The translations under genes and the position numbers were made by a program. From DAOULY01 sp034414595 (GTDB taxonomy: Bacteria; Chloroflexota; Dehalococcoidia; SZUA-161; JAUWZY01), in the NCBI GenBank assembly GCA_034414595.1, contig DAOULY010000012.1:173167-237166 (forward strand): DNA of 64,000 bases. The letters are read 5' to 3'. A model generated the notes under the pieces. It was not told the DNA's origin. It was given only the letters and a program-made list of their open reading frames with translations, and did not search any database. Shown piece after piece: positions 26,067-35,191 of this stretch. Each line of letters opens with the position of its first letter. The stretch's first letter is position 1.

Positions 26067-27152
26067 CTACACTTCCCTATAGAGTTGAGTTTCCCTACTC
26101 AAAAATCCTATCCAGCTATACCTGCTTGAAAGAACCCCCATAAGCGCGTTCCCTGTCTGACTTAGCCCGGCAAGCCCCAGCGCCGGAAGTTCGATCAAGG
26201 GTGCTCCTGACAGAGCTCCCGCGAGGGCAACAGGGAGCGACAACACTGTCGCGATATTTGCCCAACGCTGGATCTTTGGAAACACTAGTTTCACTTTGCG
26301 TCGAAGTTCCTGCTCACGACTTCGGAAATCATGCAAGACCTCTGCCGGATCTATGACGCCAGCAGATTTGCGGCGCTTCTCTACAATATCACTTACAACA
26401 GCCTTTACCTGGTGAATTTCGTCGTAATCACGCCACTGGAGGAGTTTCTTGAGGTTCGCTTCCAATTCCGAAAGATACTTATCACTGCAGCTTTGCTCTC
26501 TAGCGCACTCCGAACAGATCTCCTTGCTTGTAAGTACATATTCCGGGAGAATATGACTATTGGGAATGTGCGCATTGAAGACGGCATGAAAGCTCTCAAC
26601 TGATCCAGTGTGAACATCCTTTGGTAAGAGGCTGAGACCAAACTTGTACCTGCAGTAGTTGAAGACATAGTTATTGAAGAGGCAATGAGTATCCCAAGCT
26701 CTTGCCAGTGCTAGACTCGCATAGATAGTGTAAATGTACGGCATGCAATACTCGTGCCCATCGACGAATAGCTGCCCTGGCACTTTCTCGTCGTCGCCAA
26801 GCGCAATATGGCCAGGAAAGACTTTTGCGAGTAGGGCACGATCCTTTTCAGCCTGGGTGAATATGCTATCTTTCAGGGCTGGAGAAATAGTCTCAGTTGG
26901 ATCCACAACCTCAATAATACCCTCAGCTCTTGCTATATTGAATATCAGTTGAAGAGACTTTGCCATTTCTCGGGATTCCGGTGGCCATTCTGCAGATGAA
27001 ACCATGCCCCAGATCGTGGAGCTTACGAGAATACTATCTGCCCAAATTAGGACAGACGGGTACTTAAATACCCATTCGAAATCGAAGTTGCAGGCATCGC
27101 ATATGCCAACATCTTTCCCAAGAGCCAGTCCCGTCACAAGAACTTTATTCAT
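26067..27152 (-). CDS. Unknown protein inserted between two kinase-family genes
   Basis: The 361-residue product is not recognised. It has two cysteine clusters (CDACNFDFEW near residue 18 and CSECAREQSC around residue 215), a long charged helical stretch, and a C-terminal hydrophobic region beginning WANIATVLSLPVALAGAL that could be membrane-associated. ATG 27152 (MNKVLVTG) is preferred over a longer start because GGGGGGTGGAG precedes it. Base composition looks more AT-rich than its neighbours, suggesting acquisition. Confidence 0.6.
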   Translation of the reverse strand: MNKVLVTGLALGKDVGICDACNFDFEWVFKYPSVLIWADSILVSSTIWGMVSSAEWPPESREMAKSLQLIFNIARAEGIIEVVDPTETISPALKDSIFTQAEKDRALLAKVFPGHIALGDDEKVPGQLFVDGHEYCMPYIYTIYASLALARAWDTHCLFNNYVFNYCRYKFGLSLLPKDVHTGSVESFHAVFNAHIPNSHILPEYVLTSKEICSECAREQSCSDKYLSELEANLKKLLQWRDYDEIHQVKAVVSDIVEKRRKSAGVIDPAEVLHDFRSREQELRRKVKLVFPKIQRWANIATVLSLPVALAGALSGAPLIELPALGLAGLSQTGNALMGVLSSRYSWIGFLSRETQLYREV

Positions 27153-27258
27153 ACTCCACCCCCCTGTCGGCCACGATAACCTCGCAATTTTGGATAACAG
27201 CCATATAGACGAAATTTTGTCCCGACTGCTCTGATTCTTTTGACCCATTCAGTATATA

Positions 27259-28269
27259 TCATATATACGACTCGGCAAGCTCGAAATATCTCCTGGCCAC
27301 AGCCAGGACCCTGGCCTTCTCCTCTTCCGAGATGTGAGGATCGCCGAGCTTAAAGCCCTCCACCTTGCCCCGGACGTAAGCTCTGTAGCACTTGTAGAAA
27401 GGCAACAGCTCAAGCAACTCACGGTCACCTGAGTCCGAAACATAGGCCTGGACAAAGTGCTGAGATAGATCAGTGCACCCGTGATAGTCCAGGTCCATCG
27501 CCAGGAAAGCAACTTCATTGGCAACGTCCTGGTATCTGAATCTATCGTTGAACTCAATGCAATCAAAAATATAGATGTCATCGGCGAAGCAGATGTGCGC
27601 TGCATGCAGGTCGCCGTGGCAATCCCTGACCCGCCCTTCCTCCACCCTCTTGGCGAAAAGCGAAGCATTTCTTTCCATGAAGGAATTTGTGTAGTCCTTG
27701 ATCCGCTGATACCCCTCCGCTGTGATGGTAGTGCCGATATATTCCGAAGTCTGGTCGAAGTTCTCCTCGGTGTTCACCCTGATCGCTCTCAGCTCGCCAT
27801 ACTTCGATATATCCGCCCCAGTCTTCGCTTCGCCGTGGAACTTGACCAATTTCCGGGCGACATCGGTCAACATTTCCCTGGTCACCTGGTCAGTTTCCAA
27901 CAGCTTATCCATGAGCCGCTCCCGTGGCAGCTGGCGCATCTTGACGGCATATTCGATGACCTGCCCCTGGCCTTCGATGACGATGTTGCCATCATCCTGA
28001 GTTATCGGGACTACGCCGAGATAGACATCGGGACAGAGGCGACTGTTAAGCAATACCTCCTGATCGCAGTAGAAGCGGCGCTTTTCCAGGGTGGTGAAAT
28101 CGAGGAAGCCCTGATCGACCGCCTTCTTCACCTTATAGACATAGTCCCCGGTGAGAAAGGCAAAAGAGATCTGGGTCTGCACCAGTTCGATTTCCCGGGG
28201 GCTATCGGGATACGTTACTGGATTGAGCAACGCCTGGATCAGTGTCGGGAGTTCAGACATCGCAACCAT
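27259..28269 (-). CDS. Aminoglycoside-phosphotransferase-like kinase (COG2187)
   Basis: The 336-residue protein resembles the N-terminal half of the fused COG2187-COG0645 proteins. It shows TGDYVYKVKKAVDQGFLDF near the ATP site, VKMRQLP, the catalytic loop CHGDLHAAHICF and IFDCIEFNDRFR, where Asp residues bind metal. The real phosphoryl acceptor is unknown; antibiotic resistance should not be assumed. ATG 28260 is an equally good start. The P-loop partner lies downstream at 25328-25930. Confidence 0.8.
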   Translation of the reverse strand: MVAMSELPTLIQALLNPVTYPDSPREIELVQTQISFAFLTGDYVYKVKKAVDQGFLDFTTLEKRRFYCDQEVLLNSRLCPDVYLGVVPITQDDGNIVIEGQGQVIEYAVKMRQLPRERLMDKLLETDQVTREMLTDVARKLVKFHGEAKTGADISKYGELRAIRVNTEENFDQTSEYIGTTITAEGYQRIKDYTNSFMERNASLFAKRVEEGRVRDCHGDLHAAHICFADDIYIFDCIEFNDRFRYQDVANEVAFLAMDLDYHGCTDLSQHFVQAYVSDSGDRELLELLPFYKCYRAYVRGKVEGFKLGDPHISEEEKARVLAVARRYFELAESYI

Positions 28270-28283
28270 CTTCCCCCATCAAT

Positions 28284-28382
28284 CTATCCACCCTGCTCAG
28301 CGCGTTGCGCCTTCTCCCTTTCCTTCAACTTCTTACGCTTACGCCGGTGCTTGAGCCAGGCTACTCTCTTCTTCTTGTTCAT
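28284..28382 (-). CDS. Very small basic protein
   Basis: A 32-residue frame begins MNKKKRVAWLKHRRKRKKL and ends KAQRAEQGG. Half of its residues are Lys or Arg, a composition seen in tiny ribosome- or RNA-associated proteins. I recall similar short basic proteins in Chloroflexota, but cannot verify homology. It lies between the COG2187 gene and the DUF35 gene on the same strand. No clear ribosome site is seen, so it may be spurious. Confidence 0.45.
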   Translation of the reverse strand: MNKKKRVAWLKHRRKRKKLKEREKAQRAEQGG

Positions 28383-28410
28383 TGCAGCAGAGAAACCATC
28401 CTCGAATGCA

Positions 28411-28827
28411 TTATGAAGGCTTAAATGCTAAAAAGGCCCTCTTTTTCTCTCCTTCTCCACGGTGCAGGAACGTCGCCGCAAGGGGCATACCAACCCTTAT
28501 CGTTTCAGGCTTGCTGGCATCAATTCCCTCAATACGAGCAACAGCCTTTACTCCCTCATCTAAAGCCACAACCCCAGAGCAATAAGGATGTGCCCTGTCA
28601 TAGCCTTCTTCTATCATAAAAGCGGGCCCCACAGATATGCAGGTAAATGCAGCAAGTTTCCCTTTCCCCTTCATTTCAACCCATTCCATTTCGTTGCCGG
28701 AACATCTGACACAAATGGGGCGCGGAGGCAGATAGAGAGCACCACATTTCTTACACCGCGAGCCCATGAGTTTCTCCTCGCTGAGAAATTGCTCATAGGA
28801 AATATCACTGAATGGCCTTTCCTCCAC
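28411..28827 (-). CDS. DUF35 zinc-ribbon/OB-fold protein (thiolase partner)
   Basis: The 138-residue protein has a rubredoxin-like zinc ribbon (CKKCGALYLPPRPICVRC, four cysteines) followed by an OB fold with GKLAAFTCISVGP and PYCSGVVALDEG. In known systems (archaeal thiolase/HMG-CoA synthase complexes, ChsH2 with Ltp2 aldolase) DUF35 proteins bind thiolase-fold partners and bring in acyl-CoA. The thiolase-like gene 3 bases upstream is the obvious partner. CoA binding is inferred. Confidence 0.87.
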   Translation of the reverse strand: MEERPFSDISYEQFLSEEKLMGSRCKKCGALYLPPRPICVRCSGNEMEWVEMKGKGKLAAFTCISVGPAFMIEEGYDRAHPYCSGVVALDEGVKAVARIEGIDASKPETIRVGMPLAATFLHRGEGEKKRAFLAFKPS

Positions 28828-28830
28828 GGC

Positions 28831-30096
28831 CTATCTCCTTTCCAGAATAGTGAAAGTGCAAGTCCCTCCTGTGCCGCCCAAATTATGGGCTGCCCCGATC
28901 CGCAAATCTTTCATAGGGACTTGCCTTTCCCCGGCCCCTCGTCTCAGCTGTTTCCAAATCTCATACAGTTGCGATGTTCCGGTAGCCCCTACAGGGTGGC
29001 CCTTACACTTAAGCCCGCCCGAGGTATTGATCGGCTTCGCGCCGTCCAATCTCGTTAGCCCCTCCTCCACAGCCTTATACCCCTGGCCTGGCTCGAAAAA
29101 GCCGAGGTCCTCTATATGGACAATCTCAGCGATGCTAAAGCAATCGTGTACTTCGGCAATTTGAACATCTTCAGGCTTAAGTCCTGAGAGTTCATATGCT
29201 TCTTTTGCTGCATATCTAGTAGCTTCAAAGTAGGTGAGTTGCTCATTGGTATGCAGGCCTCCACCGCTCCCCTGACCTATTCCCACCACATAGAGTGGAT
29301 CATCGGTGAAGTTCTTGGCTATCTCCTCGGCTACCAGCAGCATGCAACTTGCTCCGTCGCTTATGGGGCAGCAGTCATAGAGGTACATTGGCCAGGCGAC
29401 CACAGGATTGACCTTAGGGTCACGCAGGAAATCCTTTTCATCCTGCCACGCTGGCACAGGATCGCCCTTCTTCTTGGCACGCTCGATCCTCTGACTCATA
29501 ATGTCGCCGATGGAGAGGTTGAATTGTGCCTTTGGATTCAGGCGAGCATTATTATGACTTTTTATGGTGACATTCATAAGATGCTCACGCGTGGCCCCAT
29601 ATGTATGGAAATAGGCAGTAGCCAAAGTGCCGAAAACTCCGGGGAAGGTGAACCCAGCCTTCACTTCATAGGGGGAGGCCCCCATCGCCAAACCCTCGGT
29701 GACTTCCTCCGTAGTGCATTTCGACATCTCCTCCATGCCCCCGACCAGAACGATGTCATAGAACCCGGACGCTATAGCAAAAACGCCCTCTCTAAAAGCA
29801 AGTGCGCTCGAGGCACAGGCACCTTCTGTCCTCGTCGCCGGCTTCGGTGTATGCCCGATCAAATCAGATATAATAGGTCCCCAGTGTGATTGGTGCGTAA
29901 GGAATTGGTCTATGAAACACCCCAAATACATAGCATCGATATCCTTGGGATCTATACCCTTATCAACCGACGAAAGCGTCTCATTATAGGCCTCGGCAAA
30001 CAAATCCTTGCCGTCCTTGTCACTAAACATGCCGAATTTCGACATCCCGGCACCTACTACAGCGACCCCCCTCCCCAGCTTCCTTCGCCTTTGCAT
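28831..30096 (-). CDS. SCP-x/lipid-transfer type thiolase
   Basis: The 421-residue thiolase-fold protein has the nucleophile loop TEGACASSALAFREG, the EVHDCFSIAEI motif and CKGHPVGATGTSQLYEIW. It lacks the C-terminal CxG motif of classical biosynthetic thiolases, which marks the SCP-x-like branch. Members act as thiolases or, with DUF35 partners, as aldolases on acyl-CoA chains. It lies between a DUF35 gene and a classical thiolase, all co-directional with almost no spacing. Confidence 0.86.
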   Translation of the reverse strand: MQRRRKLGRGVAVVGAGMSKFGMFSDKDGKDLFAEAYNETLSSVDKGIDPKDIDAMYLGCFIDQFLTHQSHWGPIISDLIGHTPKPATRTEGACASSALAFREGVFAIASGFYDIVLVGGMEEMSKCTTEEVTEGLAMGASPYEVKAGFTFPGVFGTLATAYFHTYGATREHLMNVTIKSHNNARLNPKAQFNLSIGDIMSQRIERAKKKGDPVPAWQDEKDFLRDPKVNPVVAWPMYLYDCCPISDGASCMLLVAEEIAKNFTDDPLYVVGIGQGSGGGLHTNEQLTYFEATRYAAKEAYELSGLKPEDVQIAEVHDCFSIAEIVHIEDLGFFEPGQGYKAVEEGLTRLDGAKPINTSGGLKCKGHPVGATGTSQLYEIWKQLRRGAGERQVPMKDLRIGAAHNLGGTGGTCTFTILERR

Positions 30097-31389
30097 TCAG
30101 CCCCTTTCAAGCACCATAGCCATCCCCTGACCACCACCGATACACATAGTGACTAAGCCCGTATTGAGGTTCTTCCGCCTCATCTCATGAAGAATGGTCA
30201 CGGCAAGCCTGGCCCCCGTGCACCCAATGGGATGCCCTAACGAGATGCCGCTGCCATAGACATTGGTATTATCCAGGCTCAAGTTCAGCTCCCTGATGCA
30301 AGCTATGGCCTGGGAGGCGAAGGCCTCGTTCAGCTCGACCACATCTATATCCTTGATGCTGAGCCCCGCCCTTTGCAAAGCCTTCCTCACCGCGGGAATA
30401 GGCCCCAGCCCCATGTAAGCGGGGTCCACTGCCCCCGATGCATAGGACTTTACGGTGGCCCACGGTTCCAGTCCCAGTTGCTGAGCTTTCTCCCGGGACA
30501 TCAGCACTGTGGCTGCAGCGGCATCGTTGATCCCCGAGGCATTGCCTGCGGTAACAGTCCCATCTTTCTTAAATGCTGGAGCCAACTTGGCCATCTTTTC
30601 CAGCGAGGTATCCATAGGCCGCTCATCAGTGTCGAATGATACCGGATCCCCTTTCCGCTGCGGAATGACCACAGGCACGATCTCCTCACCGAATATGCCT
30701 TCCTTGATCGCCGCCCGTGCCCGCTGATGACTCATGAGTCCGATTTCATCCTGCTCCTGCCTGGAGATTCCCAACTTCTGAGCGATATTCTCGGCAGTAA
30801 GCCCCATGTGGTAGCCATAGAAAAGCTCCCAAAGCCCGTCCCAGACCATGAGGTCGAGGAACTCTCCCCTGGCATTGACATCCATCCTGTAGCCCCAGCG
30901 AGCCTTGGGCAGCAGGTAAGGGGTATGGCTCATATTCTCCATGCCCCCGGCAATTACAACCTCAGCCTGGCCGGTATGTATCGCCTGTGCTCCCAGAGCA
31001 ATGGCTTTCAGCCCTGAGGCACAAACCTTGTTTATGGTAAATGCGTTTACCTCTTTAGGAAGCCCAGCAAAGATTGTCGCCTGCCGGGCGGTATTCTGTC
31101 CCTGGCCCCCCTGGAGCACATTGCCCATGATTACTTCATCAACCTGGACTTCCTGAGACGAAGAATCCCAGTCGTGGTATGACTTCTCCAGCTCAGTAAG
31201 CCCCGAGTCCCTCAGCACATCGGGGGCATGCTGTAAGAGCTCTTCACTGACCACAGGCCTGAGCCTGAGCCGTTTCAGAGCTTCCTTGATCACAGTGGCA
31301 CCGAGCTTGGCTACCGGGACATCCTGAAGCGATCCCCCAAAGTTACCAATAGCTGTCCTGACTGCACCGACGATGACGACATCTCTCAT
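30097..31389 (-). CDS. Acetyl-CoA acetyltransferase family thiolase
   Basis: The 430-residue thiolase has all classical motifs: nucleophile C123 in NKVCASGLKAIA, NEAFASQA, GHPIGCTGAR and the C-terminal CIGGGQGMAM. About 32 residues between the first helix and VDEVIMGNV (roughly 43-82) exceed the usual ~392-residue form. It could condense or cleave acetoacetyl-CoA or longer 3-ketoacyl-CoA. It abuts the SCP-x thiolase start by one base and overlaps the core MetE gene by 4 bases. Confidence 0.93.
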   Translation of the reverse strand: MRDVVIVGAVRTAIGNFGGSLQDVPVAKLGATVIKEALKRLRLRPVVSEELLQHAPDVLRDSGLTELEKSYHDWDSSSQEVQVDEVIMGNVLQGGQGQNTARQATIFAGLPKEVNAFTINKVCASGLKAIALGAQAIHTGQAEVVIAGGMENMSHTPYLLPKARWGYRMDVNARGEFLDLMVWDGLWELFYGYHMGLTAENIAQKLGISRQEQDEIGLMSHQRARAAIKEGIFGEEIVPVVIPQRKGDPVSFDTDERPMDTSLEKMAKLAPAFKKDGTVTAGNASGINDAAAATVLMSREKAQQLGLEPWATVKSYASGAVDPAYMGLGPIPAVRKALQRAGLSIKDIDVVELNEAFASQAIACIRELNLSLDNTNVYGSGISLGHPIGCTGARLAVTILHEMRRKNLNTGLVTMCIGGGQGMAMVLERG

Positions 31390-32423
31390 AGTTCCTCCAG
31401 TTTCATCTCCTTTCTCAGTTTTCGCGATAGCTGGGATAGAAGCTGCAAAGCCCTGGTCGCCCCCTCAGGGGAAAGGGAGCCCAATCCACAAGAGGGAGTG
31501 ACTAAACACTCCCTTAATAGCATATCATAATCTATACCCTTGCTGCAAAGCGAGCCCATAATATGCCCCAGCTGCTCGATGAGGCTATCTACCGTCTCCA
31601 CGGCCAGAGCCTGCTCGTCGCTGGGAACGATGCCCCAGGCGATGATGCCGCCACGCTCCAGGAAGCGATGCACTTCAACGGGGTACAGTGTCAGCGATTC
31701 CCCGTAGTTATAGGCATCGAAGCTCAAAATGTCGATAGAGGTGTTGAGCAGGACCGACCAGTCGGTGTTGCCGCAGCAGTGGACCCCCTTGAGCCCTTGT
31801 ATCCCGCCCAGGACTTCCTCCAGCAATGCCACCACCTGCTGCTCCGGAATGGAGACAAAGGCTGAGCCGAGTGAGGCGAAGTAGGGCTCGTCGAGGAAGA
31901 TGATAGTATCGGGATTTAAGAGCTTAAGCCTCTTCTCCAGCCAGACTGCCTTGAGCCTGAGGAGCTTGGCCAGGGCGTCGGCGAGGACATCGTCATAGAT
32001 AATGGGACGCTGGTTTTGGTCCGTTACCACAAGCCCGAAGCTCACTGGTCCGGTGACCTGCCCTTTGACAGCCAGCGCTGATTTCGCACCCCGGTCGAGG
32101 AAAGCATGAAGGCCAGCAGCATATTCAGGGCCCACAGCATATTCCCCAACATCGTGCTCCAGATAGGCTGCATAGAGCTGCTCCAAAGGCCCGCTCAGGT
32201 CTTGGGAGCGATCAACAGAGATGCGGTCACCTTCAATCACTACCCCCGGGAAGCCCTGGCTGAACTGCACATACATGTTCTCCAGAAAAGAACGATTGGG
32301 TAGCTGAGGCCAGGCCGGGATCTCAGGCAGGTATTGTAAAACCAAGGAGCATGCCTCCTCGGGGTCTGTCTGCGGCATGCTGCCTATGGCGGTGGCTAAG
32401 CCTGTGAGCTGAAACTGATTCAT
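31386..32423 (-). CDS. Core-type methionine synthase (MetE C-terminal domain only)
   Basis: The 345-residue TIM-barrel protein belongs to the UROD/MetE-like superfamily. It has ATAIGSMPQTD, FLDEPYF (E179) and probable zinc ligands H215 and C217 in VHCCGNTDW plus C312 in TPSCGLGS. It lacks the N-terminal folate-binding half of full MetE (~750 residues). A similarly short core-MetE from Dehalococcoides mccartyi was reported to take methyl from methylcobalamin. Its place with mtnP, mtnA, metK and ahcY supports methionine synthesis. Confidence 0.8.
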   Translation of the reverse strand: MNQFQLTGLATAIGSMPQTDPEEACSLVLQYLPEIPAWPQLPNRSFLENMYVQFSQGFPGVVIEGDRISVDRSQDLSGPLEQLYAAYLEHDVGEYAVGPEYAAGLHAFLDRGAKSALAVKGQVTGPVSFGLVVTDQNQRPIIYDDVLADALAKLLRLKAVWLEKRLKLLNPDTIIFLDEPYFASLGSAFVSIPEQQVVALLEEVLGGIQGLKGVHCCGNTDWSVLLNTSIDILSFDAYNYGESLTLYPVEVHRFLERGGIIAWGIVPSDEQALAVETVDSLIEQLGHIMGSLCSKGIDYDMLLRECLVTPSCGLGSLSPEGATRALQLLSQLSRKLRKEMKLEEL

Positions 32424-33283
32424 TGTATATATTTGTTGATCAGGAGAGCGAATTTCTCCTTGGCCTCAGCAGGGATGAGATCAGGGGCAGTGATGATGCC
32501 GTTTTCCAGGGCACGGGCACAGTGGCAGTCGCGCTCCTGCGGAAGAGCGGGACAGGCGATGCTTATCATCCTCTTTGCCGTTTCCACATTCTTGAGCAAG
32601 TTTACCAGCACCATATCTATGGTCACCGATTCATGGCTTTCGTGCCAGCAGTCGTAGTCTGTGGCACAAGCTATGGTAGCATAACATATCTCAGCCTCAC
32701 GCGCCAGCTTGGCCTCGGGTAGGGCGGTCATCCCGATGACATCAGCACCCCAGAAGCGATAGAGGTAGGATTCAGCCTTGGTGGAGAATAGAGGTCCCTC
32801 CATCGCCAGGTAGGTGCCACCCCTGTGCATTCTGGCGCCAACCTTTTGCCCTGCCTCATACAGAATCCGGCTGAGCACCGGACAGAAGGGATCAGCGAAG
32901 GCAGCATGGACCACTATCCCTCCGCTAAAGAAGGAGTTAACCCGACTTTTAGTGCGGTCGATGATCTGGTCCGGGATAACGATGTCCAAGGGCTGGATGT
33001 CCTCCCTCAAGCTGCCTACAGCACTTACCGAGATGATCCAATCCACGCCCAGGGACTTGAGCGCCCAGATGTTAGCCTGCACTGGGAGCTCGCTGGGGCT
33101 GATGCGGTGCCCGCGGCCATGCCTGGGGAGAAAGGCCACCCTGACTCCCTCGAGTGAGCCGACGAGGATGGCGTCGCTGGGCTCGCCAAAGGGTGTTTGA
33201 ATCCTGACCTCCTCCACACCTTCCAGACCCTCCATCTGGTATAGTCCGCTGCCGCCGATAACTCCAACCTTAGCTTCAGGCAT
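32420..33283 (-). CDS. mtnP: S-methyl-5'-thioadenosine phosphorylase
   Basis: The 287-residue PNP-family enzyme has VGVIGGSGLYQM, the phosphate-binding PRHGRGHRISPSELP, TYLAMEGPLFSTKAES and GMTALPEAKLAREAEICYA (in part). It cleaves methylthioadenosine with phosphate to adenine and methylthioribose-1-P. The family discriminates MTA from inosine by the MTA-type GMTALPEA loop seen here. It overlaps the core MetE gene by 4 bases; mtnA lies upstream beyond an insertion. Confidence 0.93.
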   Translation of the reverse strand: MPEAKVGVIGGSGLYQMEGLEGVEEVRIQTPFGEPSDAILVGSLEGVRVAFLPRHGRGHRISPSELPVQANIWALKSLGVDWIISVSAVGSLREDIQPLDIVIPDQIIDRTKSRVNSFFSGGIVVHAAFADPFCPVLSRILYEAGQKVGARMHRGGTYLAMEGPLFSTKAESYLYRFWGADVIGMTALPEAKLAREAEICYATIACATDYDCWHESHESVTIDMVLVNLLKNVETAKRMISIACPALPQERDCHCARALENGIITAPDLIPAEAKEKFALLINKYIQ

Positions 33284-33293
33284 TGTTGCCTCC

Positions 33294-35108
33294 TCAATAA
33301 ATATGACCGTAGATTTGAGTAATCTTGCTTTTTATTTCATCATCAATTTGACCAGGCTCCATTTTTTCTATTGCTTCGTTTGCTAACTTTCTCTTCCACC
33401 AATCCCCCACCAAGAGCCCGTCAAGTATTTTGACTGTTTCGCCTTTTCTTATCTTCGAGGGAATTTTTTCTCCCTTCTTGTTTTTGATCCTGCCCCATTC
33501 TCTAGCGAATTGTAATACGAGTTCACGAGGGTAATAGTCTTCAAGATCGCCTTTTTCCAAAGCGATGATATTCTCATCTGGAACTATTCCCTCAAGTTTT
33601 TTTCGTATTTCATCCTCCGCGTTTTTATCGCATAGACCATAACTCCTGAAACAGGTTCGCCGTATTAAGTCTGACCCCAAATATTTGCTGATGTTTCCAG
33701 CGCCCTCAACATCCATGACTTCTAAACCGATTTTTTCAAACGGCTTTTCTATCTTTCTTGCCCAGTCTGTGTAAACATCTTTATCTATGGGCCCTTCTAC
33801 AACCAGAATCCCATTGGCCAGAAGGAGATCCGAGGGCTTTACACCTAAATCCTTGAATAAAGTTGCTAATTTCTCGGGATTGAGAAGTTCAACTTGGGAA
33901 TATTTTTGCTTCGCTGTTTCCTCTTGAGCAAGGTGGACGTAAAAAACGTTTCCTTCAGCAGCTATGAATTCATCGATAAATATATTGGAATGAGTGGCAA
34001 TGAGATATTGATGGCCGAAGTAATCTCTGTTCTTTTTTAAGAACCTTATAAACTTCCTCTGTAAGTCTGGATGAAAGTGAGCTTCGGGTTCCTCTATTAA
34101 GATTACCTTATTTGAACCATGACGTACGATCTCTGCAGCAAGACAGAGCGTCTGCTCAACACCAGAGCCGTAATGACTCAAAGGTAGTTGCAATCCTTGC
34201 AATCCCCCAACCTCGATCTCTATGCCACGCTTACCGCTGGGTTCGTCAGTGGGAAATATCAAGTCAACATCTTGATCTCTATCAGTGAAAACTAGCTCTT
34301 TTATGAAGTCTCGAACGCGGAAGAACATTTCCCTTTGTCTGCTATCACGCAACCTGGCCAAGCTCTCAGCAATTTCCTCACCTGGCTTGATCTCCCGAAT
34401 GGCAGAGATATTTACAAATAACTCTTTGAAAATCCCATCATAGAGACGACATAGGAACTCATAGATGGCTTTACCCACAGATACATAATCTGTTTGCCAC
34501 TGAGTTTCATCACGATGGTGGAGTATTTTCCAAACAATCTCATCCTCGAATGGCCCTGGTCTTAAAGCTAAGACTATTTTATTCTCTCTATCAAACAAGA
34601 TGGGTTTTTCACGATATGACTGATGGTCGTTAGGTATCTCCACCTTTGTGATTGTCGCATAGGGATGTTCTCTTACGTATTCAATCAACCCAGTTACTTT
34701 AACTACCTTGGGCCACTCTTTCTTAAGTCCAAACAAAAATAAAACCGGATTTCTGTCTTTATGGTCGTAAGGCGTTATCTCTAAAGTATTCTGATCAGCC
34801 TGTTCAATTTCCAGAGAGAAGGAGAAATACATTTTGCTGTTTAAATCTTGGGCAAAGAACCAATCTTTAAAGTAAGGCGGAATATCTCCGAGGTGTAGCG
34901 GAAACGCTGTCAAAGCTTCATTACCCGTTTCTCTTACAGATAATAATACACGCCTAGTAAGGCCCATGAGCTTTAATAAATTGGACTTTCCAGCATTATT
35001 GCTCCCTATGAATAGGTTGAAATCATCTAATTTAATAAAATCAGCGTCATTTAAGCCTATCTCGCAGAAACTTAGGCAATTCTTAATAGACAGTTCGCGT
35101 ATTTTCAT
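33294..35108 (-). CDS. OLD-family ATPase with Toprim nuclease domain
   Basis: The 604-residue protein has an ABC-type ATPase head with Walker A GSNNAGKSN (35-43), signature SHYGSGVEQT (311-320) and Walker B VILIEEPEAHFHP (336-348). It is followed by a Toprim domain with VVEGPIDKD (436-444) and CDKNAED (493-499). This is the OLD nuclease architecture, known from phage P2 Old and Gabija GajA. ATG 35108 with GGGGGGTGAG is preferred. It is AT-richer than its neighbours and breaks up mtnP and mtnA, suggesting lateral gain. No GajB-type helicase is adjacent. Confidence 0.85.
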   Translation of the reverse strand: MKIRELSIKNCLSFCEIGLNDADFIKLDDFNLFIGSNNAGKSNLLKLMGLTRRVLLSVRETGNEALTAFPLHLGDIPPYFKDWFFAQDLNSKMYFSFSLEIEQADQNTLEITPYDHKDRNPVLFLFGLKKEWPKVVKVTGLIEYVREHPYATITKVEIPNDHQSYREKPILFDRENKIVLALRPGPFEDEIVWKILHHRDETQWQTDYVSVGKAIYEFLCRLYDGIFKELFVNISAIREIKPGEEIAESLARLRDSRQREMFFRVRDFIKELVFTDRDQDVDLIFPTDEPSGKRGIEIEVGGLQGLQLPLSHYGSGVEQTLCLAAEIVRHGSNKVILIEEPEAHFHPDLQRKFIRFLKKNRDYFGHQYLIATHSNIFIDEFIAAEGNVFYVHLAQEETAKQKYSQVELLNPEKLATLFKDLGVKPSDLLLANGILVVEGPIDKDVYTDWARKIEKPFEKIGLEVMDVEGAGNISKYLGSDLIRRTCFRSYGLCDKNAEDEIRKKLEGIVPDENIIALEKGDLEDYYPRELVLQFAREWGRIKNKKGEKIPSKIRKGETVKILDGLLVGDWWKRKLANEAIEKMEPGQIDDEIKSKITQIYGHIY

Positions 35109-35109
35109 C

Positions 35110-35181
35110 TCACCCCCCACCTGAGCAAATAGCTTTCAACCTCTCCTCATACGGCTCTCTTATCACGCCCTTCCCGGCTAT
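35110..35181 (-). pseudogene. Remnant of an mtnA 3' end
   Basis: Reading on the - strand gives IAGKGVIREPYEERLKAI and a short glycine end, then TGA. It matches the C-terminus of the intact mtnA upstream (ITEKGVVREPYTDGLREV). The shared core KGVxREPY is at equal distance from the stop. There is no start codon or upstream mtnA sequence, so it is a relic. It ends one base before the OLD start and lies 10 bases after the small membrane-protein gene. Confidence 0.6.
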
Positions 35182-35191
35182 CAAAGTTGAC

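Noticed and set aside
27259..28269. Aminoglycoside resistance gene
   Set aside because: The fold and catalytic loop are shared, but the COG2187 family is chromosomal, of unknown substrate, and usually paired with a P-loop kinase domain.
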